A stretch of DNA of 64,000 nucleotides from Seriola aureovittata (lineage: Eukaryota > Chordata > Actinopteri > Carangiformes > Carangidae), in the NCBI RefSeq assembly GCF_021018895.1, contig NC_079386.1, forward strand, positions 5,152,335 to 5,216,334, in the 5' to 3' direction. Of the stretch, positions 23,691 to 35,233 are shown piece by piece. Numbering within the stretch: position 1 is the first letter of the stretch; the number at the start of each line of letters is the position of its first letter. The notes below the pieces were generated by a model. That model did not search any database and was not told where the DNA came from. It saw only the letters and a program-made list of their open reading frames with translations. A program made the translations under genes and the position numbers.

Positions 23691-23950
23691 CCAGTTAATT
23701 AAAGCCTGGTCCTTCAAGGAATAGCAAAAGCCATAGGGAAAAGCAAAATGGAGAATAATGGCATAAAAATAAATAAATTACATTATATAAAAATAAATGA
23801 ATAAATTTTTTCATCTGAAATATATGATATATGGATAAATATATACAGAAAATGCTTATAAATATTCATTTATATTTGGTTATTTGTCTAAATATTTCCA
23901 CATTTATTTATTCTTTTCAATGGCACTCCTTTGACTCCATATGGGTGCCT
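23691..23950. other. Very AT-rich stretch
   Basis: Dominated by AAATAAAT and ATATAT words between about 23760 and 23910, so it is low complexity with no coding potential. A triplicated CCCAAAG motif lies just before it at 23657-23678. Confidence 0.7.
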
Positions 23951-24129
23951 CTACTTTTCCCTTAAAAAAAAATAGACATCTTGTTTTGAAATAAGACTTA
24001 ATATTGACTTAGCGCTCAGAACAAGATGACACACCACTCCTTCGTGTCTCTCTTGTGAGAGGCAGCGTTCTCCTCCTCCTCCTCTCTGGATAACTCTCTT
24101 AAATTGCAAGCCCTCTTTCTCCCCCATGG

Positions 24130-24330
24130 CTTCCATTTCTCCTGACTCGGCATCTCCCAGCTAGATATTACCAATGGTCCCTGTGTCAGAACGCAGTGTG
24201 GGAGCGAGATAAGCAGATATTAGCCGGCCTTGCCATCAGCAGAACGGACCCGGGGGGGACGGGCCGGTGCGAGGCTTGGCTGGGCATCATTAGGCATTGA
24301 AGGGCAGACTCTGGCGAGGACAGCTGAGAC
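24130..24330. promoter_or_regulatory. Candidate regulatory block, GC-rich
   Basis: A GC-rich, repeat-free island in AT-rich surroundings, with GGACCCGGGGGGGACGGGCC near 24245 and motifs such as GAGATAAGCAGATATTAG (GATA-like) and CATTAGGCATTGAAGG. It resembles a conserved enhancer but is unproven. Confidence 0.28.
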
Positions 24331-25980
24331 CTGCTTCTGCCAAAAAAAAAAGGTTGGGGAGGAAATTGATTACATGTCATACTGGGGCTACAATAATCAG
24401 ATTTTCAGAAAACCAGTTCCTGTAATCACACATATACAAAAGTAATCAGACTATAAAGAAAATATTAACCAACAAGTAAAGGTTTTGTTCTGCACAACTT
24501 TTGTGATTATCTTTGGAGCAAATAACACTTGATTTACAATCATAATTGGGTCATAGTGATCAGGGAAGGCCACAAATTTACAACAATCCTGTCAGGGTGA
24601 GGTTAAGAAGTTTACATAAGAATAACAGATGTTTCATCGGTTATTGAAATAGGTGGTAGAAGTTTACAGCAGATTATCTGACCTGATCATTTCAGTCACT
24701 TCAATATGAAGAAGTACAGGTCTAATGCAGGTGTTGGCTACCAGGATATTGAGTATCTGTAATTCTATAAATCATTGTTAAGAAAATCTGGATTTTTTTG
24801 GCCCATACCAATATTCACATTCGAGATTTAAAAAAAAATCTCTGATAAAGATGTACAGGCCTTCATTAGTGTTTTTTTTCTTTTTTTTTTCCCCGTAACT
24901 TCTGTTGAACAGTGGAATGAGCAGCAAGAGTACAAGATGTTGTTAAGCACAGACATGAAGAAATGTGCAACATGCTTTATTTTGATTAAAAGATGGTTGC
25001 AAGATGTAAAATAGAATGATGGGTTCCTTAGAACAAAACACATGCTGTGCTGTCAGCAGTCAGTACAACTTTGAGGTTCTGTAGAGATATCTGAAGAATT
25101 TTATAAGCAGACTGTCTTCTAGACAGAGCTTGAGTTGGAGAAAAAAGATTTGCATACAAGATATCATCATCTGCATAAAAACAGATATTATAGTTCAGTG
25201 TTTGAGGAAATGATATTATGTAGATTGAAGATATTAAAAGAAAGCACAGGACTCTGTGGTTTCCCCTTGGTTATGAAAAGAAAGTTGTTTTGAGACCATG
25301 GGTAGAGACTGTTGTTGTTCTGTAATGAACCGTTTCTGAGCATGACTGTGCAAAATAACAGCTAAATTTCATAACGTTGTCTAGATTAAACAATTAAAAG
25401 GTTTCTTAAAAATATTCAAAATAGTAGTTTGCTGTGTTTCTACGTTCAAATGTCTTTAGAATGTCTGTCCTGCAATTTCTTGTGACTAATCGACCACCTT
25501 CAATGCTGATACTGATTTATCTACAATAAGTTAATATAAGACAATAATAACATGCAAACTCATCAAGCAGGTTCTAAAACATGTTTATTCATGTTTATTG
25601 ATGGATAGGATGTTTTATATTGACTTTTGAAGCCCATAGAAACTATTAATTCAAAATAAGGACTTAATCTGAATAAGAACTACTTGCTGTAGTGCGGTAT
25701 GCATGTAAACACACTCATTACTCTTCCTGAAGTCGGCACTGGTGGATGAAATAGACTCAGAGCTGTGGTCAGCTGGCAGGGAGCCATTCTGAGTGGCACC
25801 ATGTTGCTCTGCAGTTCCTTCACCACTCTATCCCTCCATCTCTGCCTGTCCTCAATCACCTCTCTGCCTCACCCACCGCACGCTCTCTCCCCCCTCTGTG
25901 TTTTGAGAGTGGTATGTTCAAACCAAAAATTCTCAAGTGGAGAGGCTGATTATTCCAATAAGACTATTGACTCATCAGCA
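24331..25980. other. Anonymous AT-rich sequence
   Basis: No exon, RNA gene or recognised repeat. Short A and T runs are present near 24828-24893. Confidence 0.5.
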
Positions 25981-26221
25981 GACACCCAGACACACACACA
26001 CTCACACGCACACAGACACACACACACACCACAAAGATAAATAGACAGACTGACTCACAGATGTGCACACATCAAATAGAGACACACAACCACACACACA
26101 CATGTCGAAGTACAAACAGACAGATATACACACAGCTGTAACAGACACACACACACTGTGGTGACACAAAGACATAGAAAAAAATACACAAAGACCACTG
26201 TCTCACACACACACAGAGAGC

Positions 26222-26261
<40 letters not shown>

Positions 26262-26275
26262 TATACACATACACA
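25981..26275. repeat. AC-rich cryptic simple sequence
   Basis: Imperfect ACACAC/ACAGAC sequence leading into a purer (AC)n core at 26224-26257. The Cys/Val and His/Thr frames on both strands are translations of it. Confidence 0.9.
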
Positions 26276-26339
26276 CGTTTAATTTAAATCATCACTGCAC
26301 CCGCGTACGTCCCAACACTCCACTTTTAATAGACCTCTG

Positions 26340-26640
26340 CCTCTTTATGGCTTTCCGCCTCCTAAACCCATCAATCCTGTCCTCTCCTCCTCTCTCTCTC
26401 TCTCTTTCTCTCTTTCTCTCTCTCTGTCTCTGTCATATCTGATCGGAGCTGTGACGCAACCTGCCTCTCTCATCCAGCCTCTGTCTTAGCCTGCTTTATC
26501 TCGCTCCTTTTTCTGACCGACTGCAATCATTTTGTCCTTTTTGTTTTACCCCTCGTTCTGTTTTTTTTTTCTTTTTTTCTTTATCCCCCTGCTCTTTGTG
26601 CTGCCTCTCCCCTCTCCCCACATGCTCTCCCTCTGTTTTC
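26340..26640. repeat. Pyrimidine-rich low-complexity tract
   Basis: C/T-dominated, with a TCTCTCTC core at about 26388-26430 and T-rich parts near 26560-26580. It follows an AC tract, as at several other sites in this window. Confidence 0.8.
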
Positions 26641-27570
26641 CCTTTTCTGCTCTGCTGCTAAGAAGGCTGGAGCCAATGCAGCAGTGCATGTGGAGAGGGA
26701 TTAGATAAAAAAGAGAGAGAAGAGAGAAAGATGAGTGGAAAGTGAGTCAGAGAAAGAGACCAAGGACAGCAAACAGAAGGAGACGGATCGACTCAGAGGC
26801 TGTAAATGAGTGTTGGGGAGGGAGGGATGGATTGCTGGGCTGAACAAGGACAAACGCTGCACGACTCCTGGTGCAATAAAGATATTGACTTGTATCAGAT
26901 CTCATCTGATCAGATGTTTTCATCTTATTTATTTCACTAATTAGGCACTGACCCTTTAGCAAAGCACATAAACAACAGCTATACAGTATATTACAACAAA
27001 TTGGTGATTAAGGGAGAAACATGTTTCCTTGATCTGTGATGTCATCAGAAGTCATTTGCATATTAGAATAGGGCTGCAGCTCTTTATAATATCATTATCA
27101 AACTTGCAAATGAATCAACTAATCATTTCATCTCTAATGAGAAGAGATTGATTTAGCTAGGTTTGTGCTGTAATGTGAAAATTCATGTTTAAAGTTTAAA
27201 GATTCTGAAACTTCTAAAAGCATAAATACCACATTCCTCCTTGTACAGAAGGAAAAGTGAATTCTTTAGCAAGAAAATGCATTTCTCATCTTAACTCAGA
27301 GGATTTTCTGCTACAGTCTCACTTGGTCTGGTGTGACCAGTAACTTATGGTGGCTAATATAAGCTAAAGTTAGCAAACTTTAGATAAATAATACCGTTTA
27401 AACGATATCACTCAGTTTAACTACTCTTAAGAGTCTTTTCCACCAGTGCCACTTTTATATTATATTCTAGCATTAACAATTGTACCATAATTTTCACTTG
27501 TGGCTAAGTTATATAGGCTCCCTTTAAAGTTACAGTTACATTTGTTTGCATTCACATTCATTTTCTATTC
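26641..27570. other. Anonymous non-coding sequence
   Basis: Begins with a short purine-rich patch near 26700-26760 and is then AT-rich. No exon or repeat family is recognised. Confidence 0.5.
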
Positions 27571-27779
27571 AGAAAATAACAAGCATGGGGTGTCCCGATG
27601 GCCAAGGGGTAAGGGTACACACCATATGGGCATACTGAGCCTTGAGCAGCAGGTCTCCGGTTCAACTCCCGGCCAGCCGGACTCTTTACTGCATGTCTCT
27701 CCCTCTCCACTTTCCCTATCAAATAAAGGGCATAAGAACCATGCAAAAAATAACTTGAAAATAAGAAAATAAAAAGCAT
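27571..27779 (+). mobile_element. tRNA-derived SINE with target-site duplications
   Basis: The body (27587-27763) starts GGGGTGTCCCGATGGCCAAG. It contains an A-box-like GATGGCCAAGGGGTAAGGG and a good B-box, GGTTCAACTCC, near 27659-27669, as expected of the Pol III promoter of a tRNA-derived SINE. A pyrimidine-rich middle (CATGTCTCTCCCTCTCC) and CAAATAAAGGGC then lead to an A-rich tail. It is flanked by 16-base direct repeats at 27571-27586 and 27764-27779 that differ at one base. Such duplications are the mark of LINE-driven insertion. The clean duplications suggest a fairly young copy. The A-box region would not fold into a functional tRNA. Confidence 0.85.
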
Positions 27780-27925
27780 ATATTCAGATGTCCTGTTTTA
27801 AGTAGAAACCTTCATAATTGGGCTGTAATGAAGTTTGACTCAGGTACAGAGCAGGCCAGTGTCTCACCCCGCTGGACAGAGCTGAAATTAGCTCTGAGCA
27901 AATAAAACAGAGTAAATGAGAGGGA
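27780..27925. other. Anonymous non-coding sequence
   Basis: Short spacer; nothing is recognised. Confidence 0.5.
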
Positions 27926-28420
27926 AAGGGATTTAGTGGCGGTGCTGCTGAGAGCCAGTGTTGGCTGGCTCAGCTGGCGCTGATGGCAGGGGTCCTGGGT
28001 TAGGAAGCAGCAGGGCCTGACCAATACATTGGCACACCTGCACCCTGCCTCCCACGTCCCACCTTCCCGCTCCTCTAAACAACTCCCAATTCAGTAATCA
28101 CACTCCCTCACACAGCTCCTCAATAACAGTTACTCTCCATCTCCGCCCTCCCTCCCATTGTTTGCTCTTCCATACCATCAGGCATCTCGTAACCCCTCAC
28201 CTCCTCCCCTTCTCCACCCCCTCCATCCCTCTCAACAACACCTGGCCTGATTATCTGCTGTTAACTACAGTCTGGAGGCTTTTTATGCAACTTTGTGCTG
28301 CTCGGTCGTAGACTTTCTTTGACCTTGCATGACGTGCGTTGAACTCGCTCTCCTCATAAGTTCCATTCTGGATCTTTCCAAGTTAGTGAACAAATCAGAT
28401 TCATGAATATTTCACTTGAA
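27926..28420. promoter_or_regulatory. Candidate regulatory block
   Basis: Repeat-free and GC-moderate, with CAGCTGGCGCTGATGGCAGG (E-box-like CAGCTG), a C-rich middle, GACCTTGCATGACG (CRE/nuclear-receptor-like) near 28320-28335, and TCATGAATATTTCAC near 28402. Inferred only from composition and motif density. Confidence 0.22.
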
Positions 28421-29294
28421 TTAATCCAACACCCCCACCAGTGATGTCATACACTTGTGTCCCCAGTAGAGCTGAGTGAAGTTTAATATGTTTGATGATT
28501 AAATCATGAATCGACAATGTGAGACAGCCATTTTTGATGTATGAGGCAAGGTTGACTATGAGAGGGGATTTTAACTAAATTAATCACGACCGTTGTCCTG
28601 CTCTGCCCCCAGTATAAGCCAACTGTTGCTGAGCACTACTGTAGTTTATTAGGCTAGAAAACAAAATGTGTTTCACTGGATTGCTGTTGGACCGTACAAC
28701 TATCACAGTGACTCAGGCTCCTCCGTACACTGCGCTCAGTTTATATGTTGTATATAGTCATATGCTACAGACTAGGGCTGAACGGCGATACACAATATAT
28801 AATATCTCTGGAGTGGACAGAATCTTCAGTAGTAAGCTGCATGTTAGATGTCACAAGCTTTTATTAAAACTGTGGTGAAAATAAAATGCAAATACAGTGT
28901 TTCCATCCGTGTTAGAAAATATACAGCTGTAAAACATGTAAATTAACAATTATATAAAATAAATTGAATATATTAAAGAAAAATAGGCTCCTTTAGTTGT
29001 TTTCAACAGCAGTGACAGATGGATTAAAATGTAGTAATAATTGCAGGATTTTCTGTCCCATTTAACAAAGCACACAGCTGTGCAAATAACAGTAAACATG
29101 TAAACAGAGTTGCTCATCTGATCTTTTAAAATTGAACCATCTTCAAATAATTGAACCACCGTTTTACAGACGAGGTCTTCTGTGTTTCCCACAGGCTGAG
29201 AATTTACTTGTGGTGGTGTGTGGCATGGTGTGTGACAGATGCGCAGGCAGAGACTCATGCAGTTGTGTAATCCAGGTTATTTTCTGTAGCTATA
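28421..29294. other. Anonymous AT-rich sequence, possible repeat debris
   Basis: The phrase AGGGCTGAACGGCGATACAC near 28774-28793 resembles the start of common fish repeats containing 'AGGGCTGxACGATA', but the remainder is too diverged to classify. Confidence 0.4.
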
Positions 29295-29301
29295 ATTTAC
29301 A

Positions 29302-29510
29302 GATGTGCCCTAAACTTCCCACATACAAGCTACACAGGCAGACTCTACAATTTACCAATGTTCCATAAACACATCACATAAAGACTATTGGCAGACCCTA
29401 TAATTACCAGTGTTCCCTAAACGCCTCACATACAGACTATCAGCAGGCTCTACAATTTACCAGTGTTCCCCAAACGCTTCACATACAGGCTACTGGTAGA
29501 CGCTAGCGAG
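29302..29510. repeat. Minisatellite, about 53-bp unit, 4 copies
   Basis: Four tandem, diverged copies of a unit containing GTTCCCTAAACGCCTCACAT then ACAGACTATCAGCAGGCTCT then ACAATTTACCA. Copies begin near 29302, 29356, 29407 and 29463. The last copy loses the pattern after TAGACGCTAGCG. Copies 3 and 4 are the most alike, consistent with expansion by unequal exchange. Confidence 0.85.
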
Positions 29511-31115
29511 GCGGCTGCACACAAAGAGGCCTTTAGTCCTCACTCAGTTACTGCAGCATATGCAACTCAGACAGTCGGTGGCCTCATGGGAAATGCTGGG
29601 TCTTCTTCTGTGTGTCTCTCTCCATGTTGCAGGAGAACCTGTAAGCAAGTAGGGCCGGGTTTGTGCACAAACACAGAGGAAGGATGGAAGCAGGGTTGTG
29701 CAGAAGCAGATTATATAACATTGCATCAAACCATATGCATTTAATGGTATTGTCTCAAGGAACATGTCTTTTCAAAATGTATATAGATTTGCTGCTCAGC
29801 CCTACTACAGACTTTTATGTTTTCAAAAGCCGAGCTAGATAAATGATTTAGAAGCATTACCTGTTGTGTTTAGACCATCTCTTTCATTCTTTACATTGGA
29901 GTTTTCTTATATTGAGGAAGAAAAATAATTTCTGAAAACACAATAAGCTACAACAGAAGTCAGTGTGAAATGTTAATCAAATACAAAAAAAAATTATAAA
30001 TCCTTAATGTGAGCTGGGAAGTTGCTGCATGCAGCAGGTGTGGAATATCGCCTTGCTCAAATACATTTTTAAAGAATATGTTTCCGTTGATGGACACTTT
30101 GACCATTTCTCTGAGTGAATGAAGGCTGTATTCTCCATTAGAGAAGGAGCAGTTGTGAATAAGTGGCTTGGGCAGGTTGGTATAGAGGGAATATAATTTG
30201 AAGTACTGTATTACAAAACCTGTCTGTCAAGCTAAATCACTCCATCTCTCTCGCTCTCTCTCTGACACACACATACACACTCAGGGGTGTTGAGGTGAAC
30301 TGTGAGGCCTCAGTAATACCTGTGTGCACAGGGGTGTTTCAGCAGTGAGAGGAGCCCTCCTCGGAATAATAAAGGTATGGACAGAGGTGAAGAGAAGAGG
30401 AAGAGGAGGAGAAGGAGGAGAGAGAAGGGGAGGTAGAGGCTAAAAATAGCTCAGAATTGCCAGCCTTTCTCAAAACAGGCTTTTGCGAAGTCACATTTGC
30501 CCCAAGCAAAAGATTTGAAGTCTCCTGGAATAATAGATTCACCATGCGCTCTTTCCCTTCTTAACATGGCTTCCTCTCTGCAGTAAAGGAGAGGATGAAA
30601 CGGAGGTTATGTTGTCTATTTAGACACAAACGTTTCTCCTCCAAGTTTAATTGAAGACCTGAGATTCGAGGATACTTTTTTATCACACTGACAGCATAAA
30701 TTTGACAGTAATGAACAGAAACGCTCCGTGAGCATTTTATGAAAGATTTTGGAGTGACTGTTTCCAAGTGAATGTCAGTATCAACCAAAAAAAAAAAAAA
30801 AAGAAAACCTTCAACGATGCAGCCGCAGACTATTTTTAGGTGACTGTTATACTGCAGATACAGTCCCAAATTGGATTTAAACAGTACAGTACAGCTCAGG
30901 CTGGCTAGGAACAGTTTGTAATAGTCATTTAGAGACTGAGCAGGACCTGCACAACACTCCTAACTTTCCTTTGCTTAATGACAACATGCATTGCACAACA
31001 AACACCAGTTTTGTTTTGGTATAATATTTCATACAGGTTGAATTTATTGCTATTAATTAAGTGCACAGAAAACAAATGTAGTTCAGGCACTCTGGAAGGA
31101 AAGTGGCAATAATAA
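29511..31115. other. Anonymous non-coding sequence
   Basis: Holds a TCTCTC patch near 30245-30262, a GGA/GAAGG-rich patch near 30385-30435 and an A15 run near 30786-30802. No gene is supported. Confidence 0.5.
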
Positions 31116-31258
31116 ATGGTGTTACATCCCCGATGTTCAGAAATATATACACTGAAAAATAAATGGAGAGGAAAATCTTACGAAAGAAAGAAAGAAAAAC
31201 ACTCGTTCTGTATTGATTCCTGTAGGGACTTTGTCTCCATGCCCCTCTCCGTCCACAG

Positions 31259-31398
31259 CGAGGACAGAGAGACAGGGGTCAGAATCAGCAGCCAGAAAGA
31301 GCACCCTGAGGCGAGCGGGGATACAGTGTATTGCTCTAGGACAATCCAGCAGATGCTCGCTGATATGGGTCTTGAAAGGTTAAGGAACATCCTGCCGG
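31259..31398 (+). other. Exon-like open segment (unproven)
   Basis: A pyrimidine-rich tract ending CTCTCCGTCCACAG gives a plausible 3' splice site at 31258/31259, and CTGCCGG|GTAAAT gives a plausible donor after 31398. The 140 bases between are open in a frame that encodes a polar stretch followed by SRTIQQMLADMGLERLRNIL. That end has a loose, SAM-domain-like helix pattern (LADMGLERL), but it is too short to assign. It could be an alternative exon of the presumed host gene, or chance. Confidence 0.2.
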
Positions 31399-31406
31399 GT
31401 AAATAA

Positions 31407-33018
31407 TTGATTGCAGAGATTTAAAATGTGGATTTGAAAGCAGAGGAGGTTATTTAAGTCTTCAGCTGCCAGCAGTCACATCCTTACTATGTGGATCCTC
31501 CGGATTTCACAACAACTCAGGACTCTAAGACTTTTTCACTGGTAGCACGGTATAAATGAATAGTTAACTTAATTTGTATCATTTTAAAAGAAAGCAGAAC
31601 ACTAATATCATCAGATAAAAGCAAAACAAAACAACAGTGTGTATTATAAAATATATTAGATGCTGTATTTCTTTGGTTTTTGACCTCGTGCTATTACCGT
31701 TTTTTACCGCTGCACAACATTGCCTCGCTGTATCTTCGTCACCAGACTCCTCCCAGAGGTCGTCTGGTAAACTGGGCATAGGTTAGATTCACATTCAGTC
31801 CGTTCTTCTTCCTCTTTCACGGGAGTTTACCCCCAAGCAGTGTTGTTAAACTTTACGAGCATTTCATTCTCCTCTGTTAAGGGATGAAGTGGGGAGGGGC
31901 TCAGTGTTTCAGGTTCGGGTAGGGTTCAGATACAATAAACAGAGTGCCTGTCAGGTTCGGGTCCGACTCGGTTACACTGTCTTAGGCTTGGGTTTGGGTA
32001 ACACTCCCCTCATACCGCAACCACAGGTACTGCGTTAGCCATTGTTGTCGAAAGTAGTGCTCTTTCTTCCTCACTGGCTCAGTTGGACTCTCTGCAGCCT
32101 GGACTCTCATCATCAGCTGTGTCTGAGTCGGGATCTCTCTCGCCGGCTCTCTCTCTCCTCCTCTCTCTCCTCATTTTGTCTTTTCAAAAATAATCAGCGA
32201 CAGACCACTTCGTCTTTGGAACATGGTACCAGCTAAATGGATTGTTTCGCACGTTTCATCATTGGTGCGTGATGAATACAGCAGGCAGGGAGAGACCGAC
32301 TGAGCCAGCGAAGAAGAAAAAGTGGTTAATGGCTAATGTGGTACCTGCAAAGCAGCCCCAATGATCATCATGCACTCACGCGAATACGACCACATGAAAT
32401 TTTAAAATTTTAAAACGCTCACTCTCAAAATATGGGAACATTTTGGTTGTAGTCTGGGGTATTAATAACTGAATGACTAAATAGCATGTTTCAAGCAAGA
32501 ATCCATTCGGGAGATGGATAGATATATGGATCCATGAGCACTTTTGTTTGCTAAACCTCATAGTTTCAGAAACTCTTGTCTCCGGCTGTCTGGCTAAATA
32601 ATCTGATCAGGCAGCCTGTCAGGAAGCAAGGGACACCTTTTGGGACCACAGAGGCGCAGCCGTGGCCTCAGTCTGTCTGATAGATGCTCTTGCTGGGCCA
32701 AAGGTCACCACTACTGCTACACAGATGAAATCATGGTGGCAGATGTGTGTGAGTGTGCAGCCTGGACACACACAGACATAATGGTTGAAAAGAGGCTTGA
32801 GGTTATTGTACTCACACGATAAACACTCGCTTTAACCTTAACTCAACCCTAATTAAGAAGCATTTAAAGTATTTATTACCCCATGCATTTTAAGTACAAA
32901 TTGGGGTCACCAAGTCTAAAATGTGTGTGTTTTTGACAGAAACACCTAAAAATATACACACACAAACACCTGCATACAAACATCAGAACAATTACCTACC
33001 TTACTCGTGCCCAACAAA

Positions 33019-33021
<3 letters not shown>
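31407..33021. other. Anonymous non-coding sequence
   Basis: No exon or repeat family is recognised. A CTCTCTC-rich patch occurs near 32127-32170. Confidence 0.5.

Positions 33022-33051
<30 letters not shown>
33022..33051. repeat. (AC)15 microsatellite
   Basis: Uninterrupted AC units. Confidence 0.95.
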
Positions 33052-33054
<3 letters not shown>

Positions 33055-34425
33055 TTCTGTCCCCTGACTCCAATCCCCCTCAATCCCCAGTATGCGCCAG
33101 TGAGGTCGTGCTTGGGTAACAAAAGTAAAATCAAAGTGCTGTGTGAAATATGGCTGGGATTCATTATTAGGTGAAGGCTTTGTTTTCCCTGGCACGCATG
33201 CAGACTGGGGGATTTAAGCCTCCCTATTGGAAAGCATACAGATTAGCCAGGAGGGAAGCAGTCACTGCCGCTGCACGCTGCTTTTCAAATTTGTGGCATG
33301 GTCAAGTCTGATGCTGTCTATGTGTGGGGAGGAATGAATAAACATTTGATAGTCTTCCACATGGCTCCCGGTGAACGGAGAAACAGTGAGGAGAAAAACA
33401 TTAAGAATACAATGTTCCAGCAGCATTGGTGCAAAAAGCTTTTCTTGGAAGGAAGATAATTTAAAAAAAAAAAGAATAATCGAGTCCAGGTGAATTAGAA
33501 TAAAGATTTCTCTCTGCAATACAGTTGTTCTTTTTAATTTGCTGTCACGTCTGTGGCATTTAATTCGAACAGGTATAAAGGGAAAAAATAATAAACTCCC
33601 CAGTTATTGTCATTATCCTGTCCCAGTTCGCTGCACTCGATTGGTCCGCTGGAGATGAAAGGAAATTACTCATGCGTGCTGATGTGGATGGAAGATGCTT
33701 TTTGAGACATCCGCCTCTCTATTTTTACACACTGTATAACTGAGCATATATGTGGCAAAAAAAAGGAACCCCTAGCTCAAGGGCATACAACTAGGGAAAT
33801 GTTGAACATGCACTTAGACATGCTAAGTGCTAGCATGCTAGCATGGGCACACACACATACACACTATACACGCTTGCACTCAGGATGGCTTCTGTGGGGC
33901 AAGGCTGTGCCGTCCTGTCATCTTTTATTCAGAGCAGCTCTATATGTCTATTTTCAGCCCTGCATTAGTTTGTATAGATAAGCTGCTCTCTAGCAATGGG
34001 ATTTAGGAGAATGGGATCATTTCAGCAAAATGTTCTCCTTCACTGCCCCTTTCACTCTTGTAAACACACACAAACACACACATAGGATACCCACATATAC
34101 ACACACATTCTCTGTAAATTACACATCACTGTATCCACTCTACATATTCATAGAGGTGCTTTGTGCCAAAGCCATGGCAGCATTCCACATCTAACAGCAG
34201 GGTGACATAGTCATTTAAATACTGCTCTCCCTTACTGCACTACACTCTGCTTTCTGCCTACATCAATTTACTATATATAGACATGCAATGAGCATTTAAT
34301 GTCATGTGGAGGCAGACAGACTTAAAGAGACAGAGAGAGAGAAGTGCAGAGGGAGAATCGGAGGAGGTTTCCTGCCAGGACGAGACAGCACGGGGTCACA
34401 AGTGGCAATGATTGAGGGGGGAGCA
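33052..34425. other. Anonymous sequence with a small palindrome
   Basis: Contains a perfect 16-base palindrome, TGCTAGCATGCTAGCA (33828-33843). Short AC patches occur near 34064-34110. Otherwise nothing is recognised. Confidence 0.5.
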
Positions 34426-34570
34426 GAAGTAACCACAGCCCCTATGGTGGCCTCGATGACTCAGCGGTGGGAACCTGAATAATTAGAGCCGTGCTCTGGG
34501 TCTCTGCCATCATTAGATTGGTGCACGTATTAAATATTCAATGAGACATTTTGGGCAGACGTGTACAGGA
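34426..34570. promoter_or_regulatory. Candidate conserved non-coding element
   Basis: Contains an AP-1 site, TGACTCA (about 34457-34463), then homeodomain-like GAATAATTAGAGCC, CATCATTAGATTGG and TATTAAATATTCAATGAG in about 90 bases. The density of such motifs in non-repetitive sequence suggests an enhancer core. Confidence 0.3.
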
Positions 34571-34912
34571 GCAGGCGAAAGGGCAGCTTTGCCGGAGGAC
34601 GTGCCATGTGCCGACAAAGATATGTAAACATGTGTGTGTGCTTGGAGGGCTGTTTCCTAGCATGAACGTGCATGTGTTTACTTGTGGGTATTTATATGCA
34701 CATACATGCAAGGCTTGCTCTTGGGTGGGTTATGCAAACAGGGGCTACTGGGTTGAGCTTGACCCTGGTGGTCAAGGACATCAGTACACACAATGTGAAG
34801 TCTCTGTATCGTAATGACAGCGGCCACCAAAACTTTTAATTGCACTCACAGTGAATATGGAGGAAATGTACAAATGACTGATGACTAACAAAATTGTTTG
34901 CTCAAAATTTAA

Positions 34913-35233
34913 TTAAACATCAGCAAACATACAGGGTAGCAGGGAAATTGGTATGGTGAGGATCGCGTCTGCTTCAGGGGAAAAAGCAAGGCTAATGGAG
35001 CGCCTCCTGGCACTGCGAGCCACAGGCCCAACTTGTTTAAGATAATCAAAACGAGGGTCTCTTTCTATCAAATGTATATACATCAACTTGGCGAGAACAA
35101 GCATTACTTGAGGATCATGATAGGTTCTCAAACCTGCCACTGAATTTGGAATTTGGATCTGGCCATTCAGATCTGCAAATAATCTCTCAAGGGTTTCAGA
35201 GAAGTGAGAAAAAAAGTCAACATCATTATGCAA
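34913..35233 (-). pseudogene. Orphan coding-like frame, possible gene fragment
   Basis: A 106-codon minus-strand frame, preceded directly by an in-frame TAG and starting at TTG, so no ATG start exists at its head. It ends at TAA (34913-34915). The product has balanced, protein-like composition: segments read DVDFFSHFSETLERLFADL, then HDPQVMLVLAKLMYIHLIER, then SISLAFSPEADAILTIPISL. The first two parts look amphipathic-helical. CACATTAG just before the open part could be a weak acceptor, which would make this a terminal exon; an ATTAAA-type signal lies about 70 bases past the stop. I do not recognise the family. Options are the last exon of a small gene, a transposon gene relic, or chance. Confidence 0.3.

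Noticed and set aside
27587..27675. Functional tRNA gene
   Set aside because: The B-box is good, but the rest does not fold as a cloverleaf, and the target-site duplications and A-rich tail show a SINE.
29302..29510. CRISPR array, because of regularly spaced repeats
   Set aside because: The copies are contiguous and diverged with no unique spacers, and the sequence is vertebrate; it is a minisatellite.
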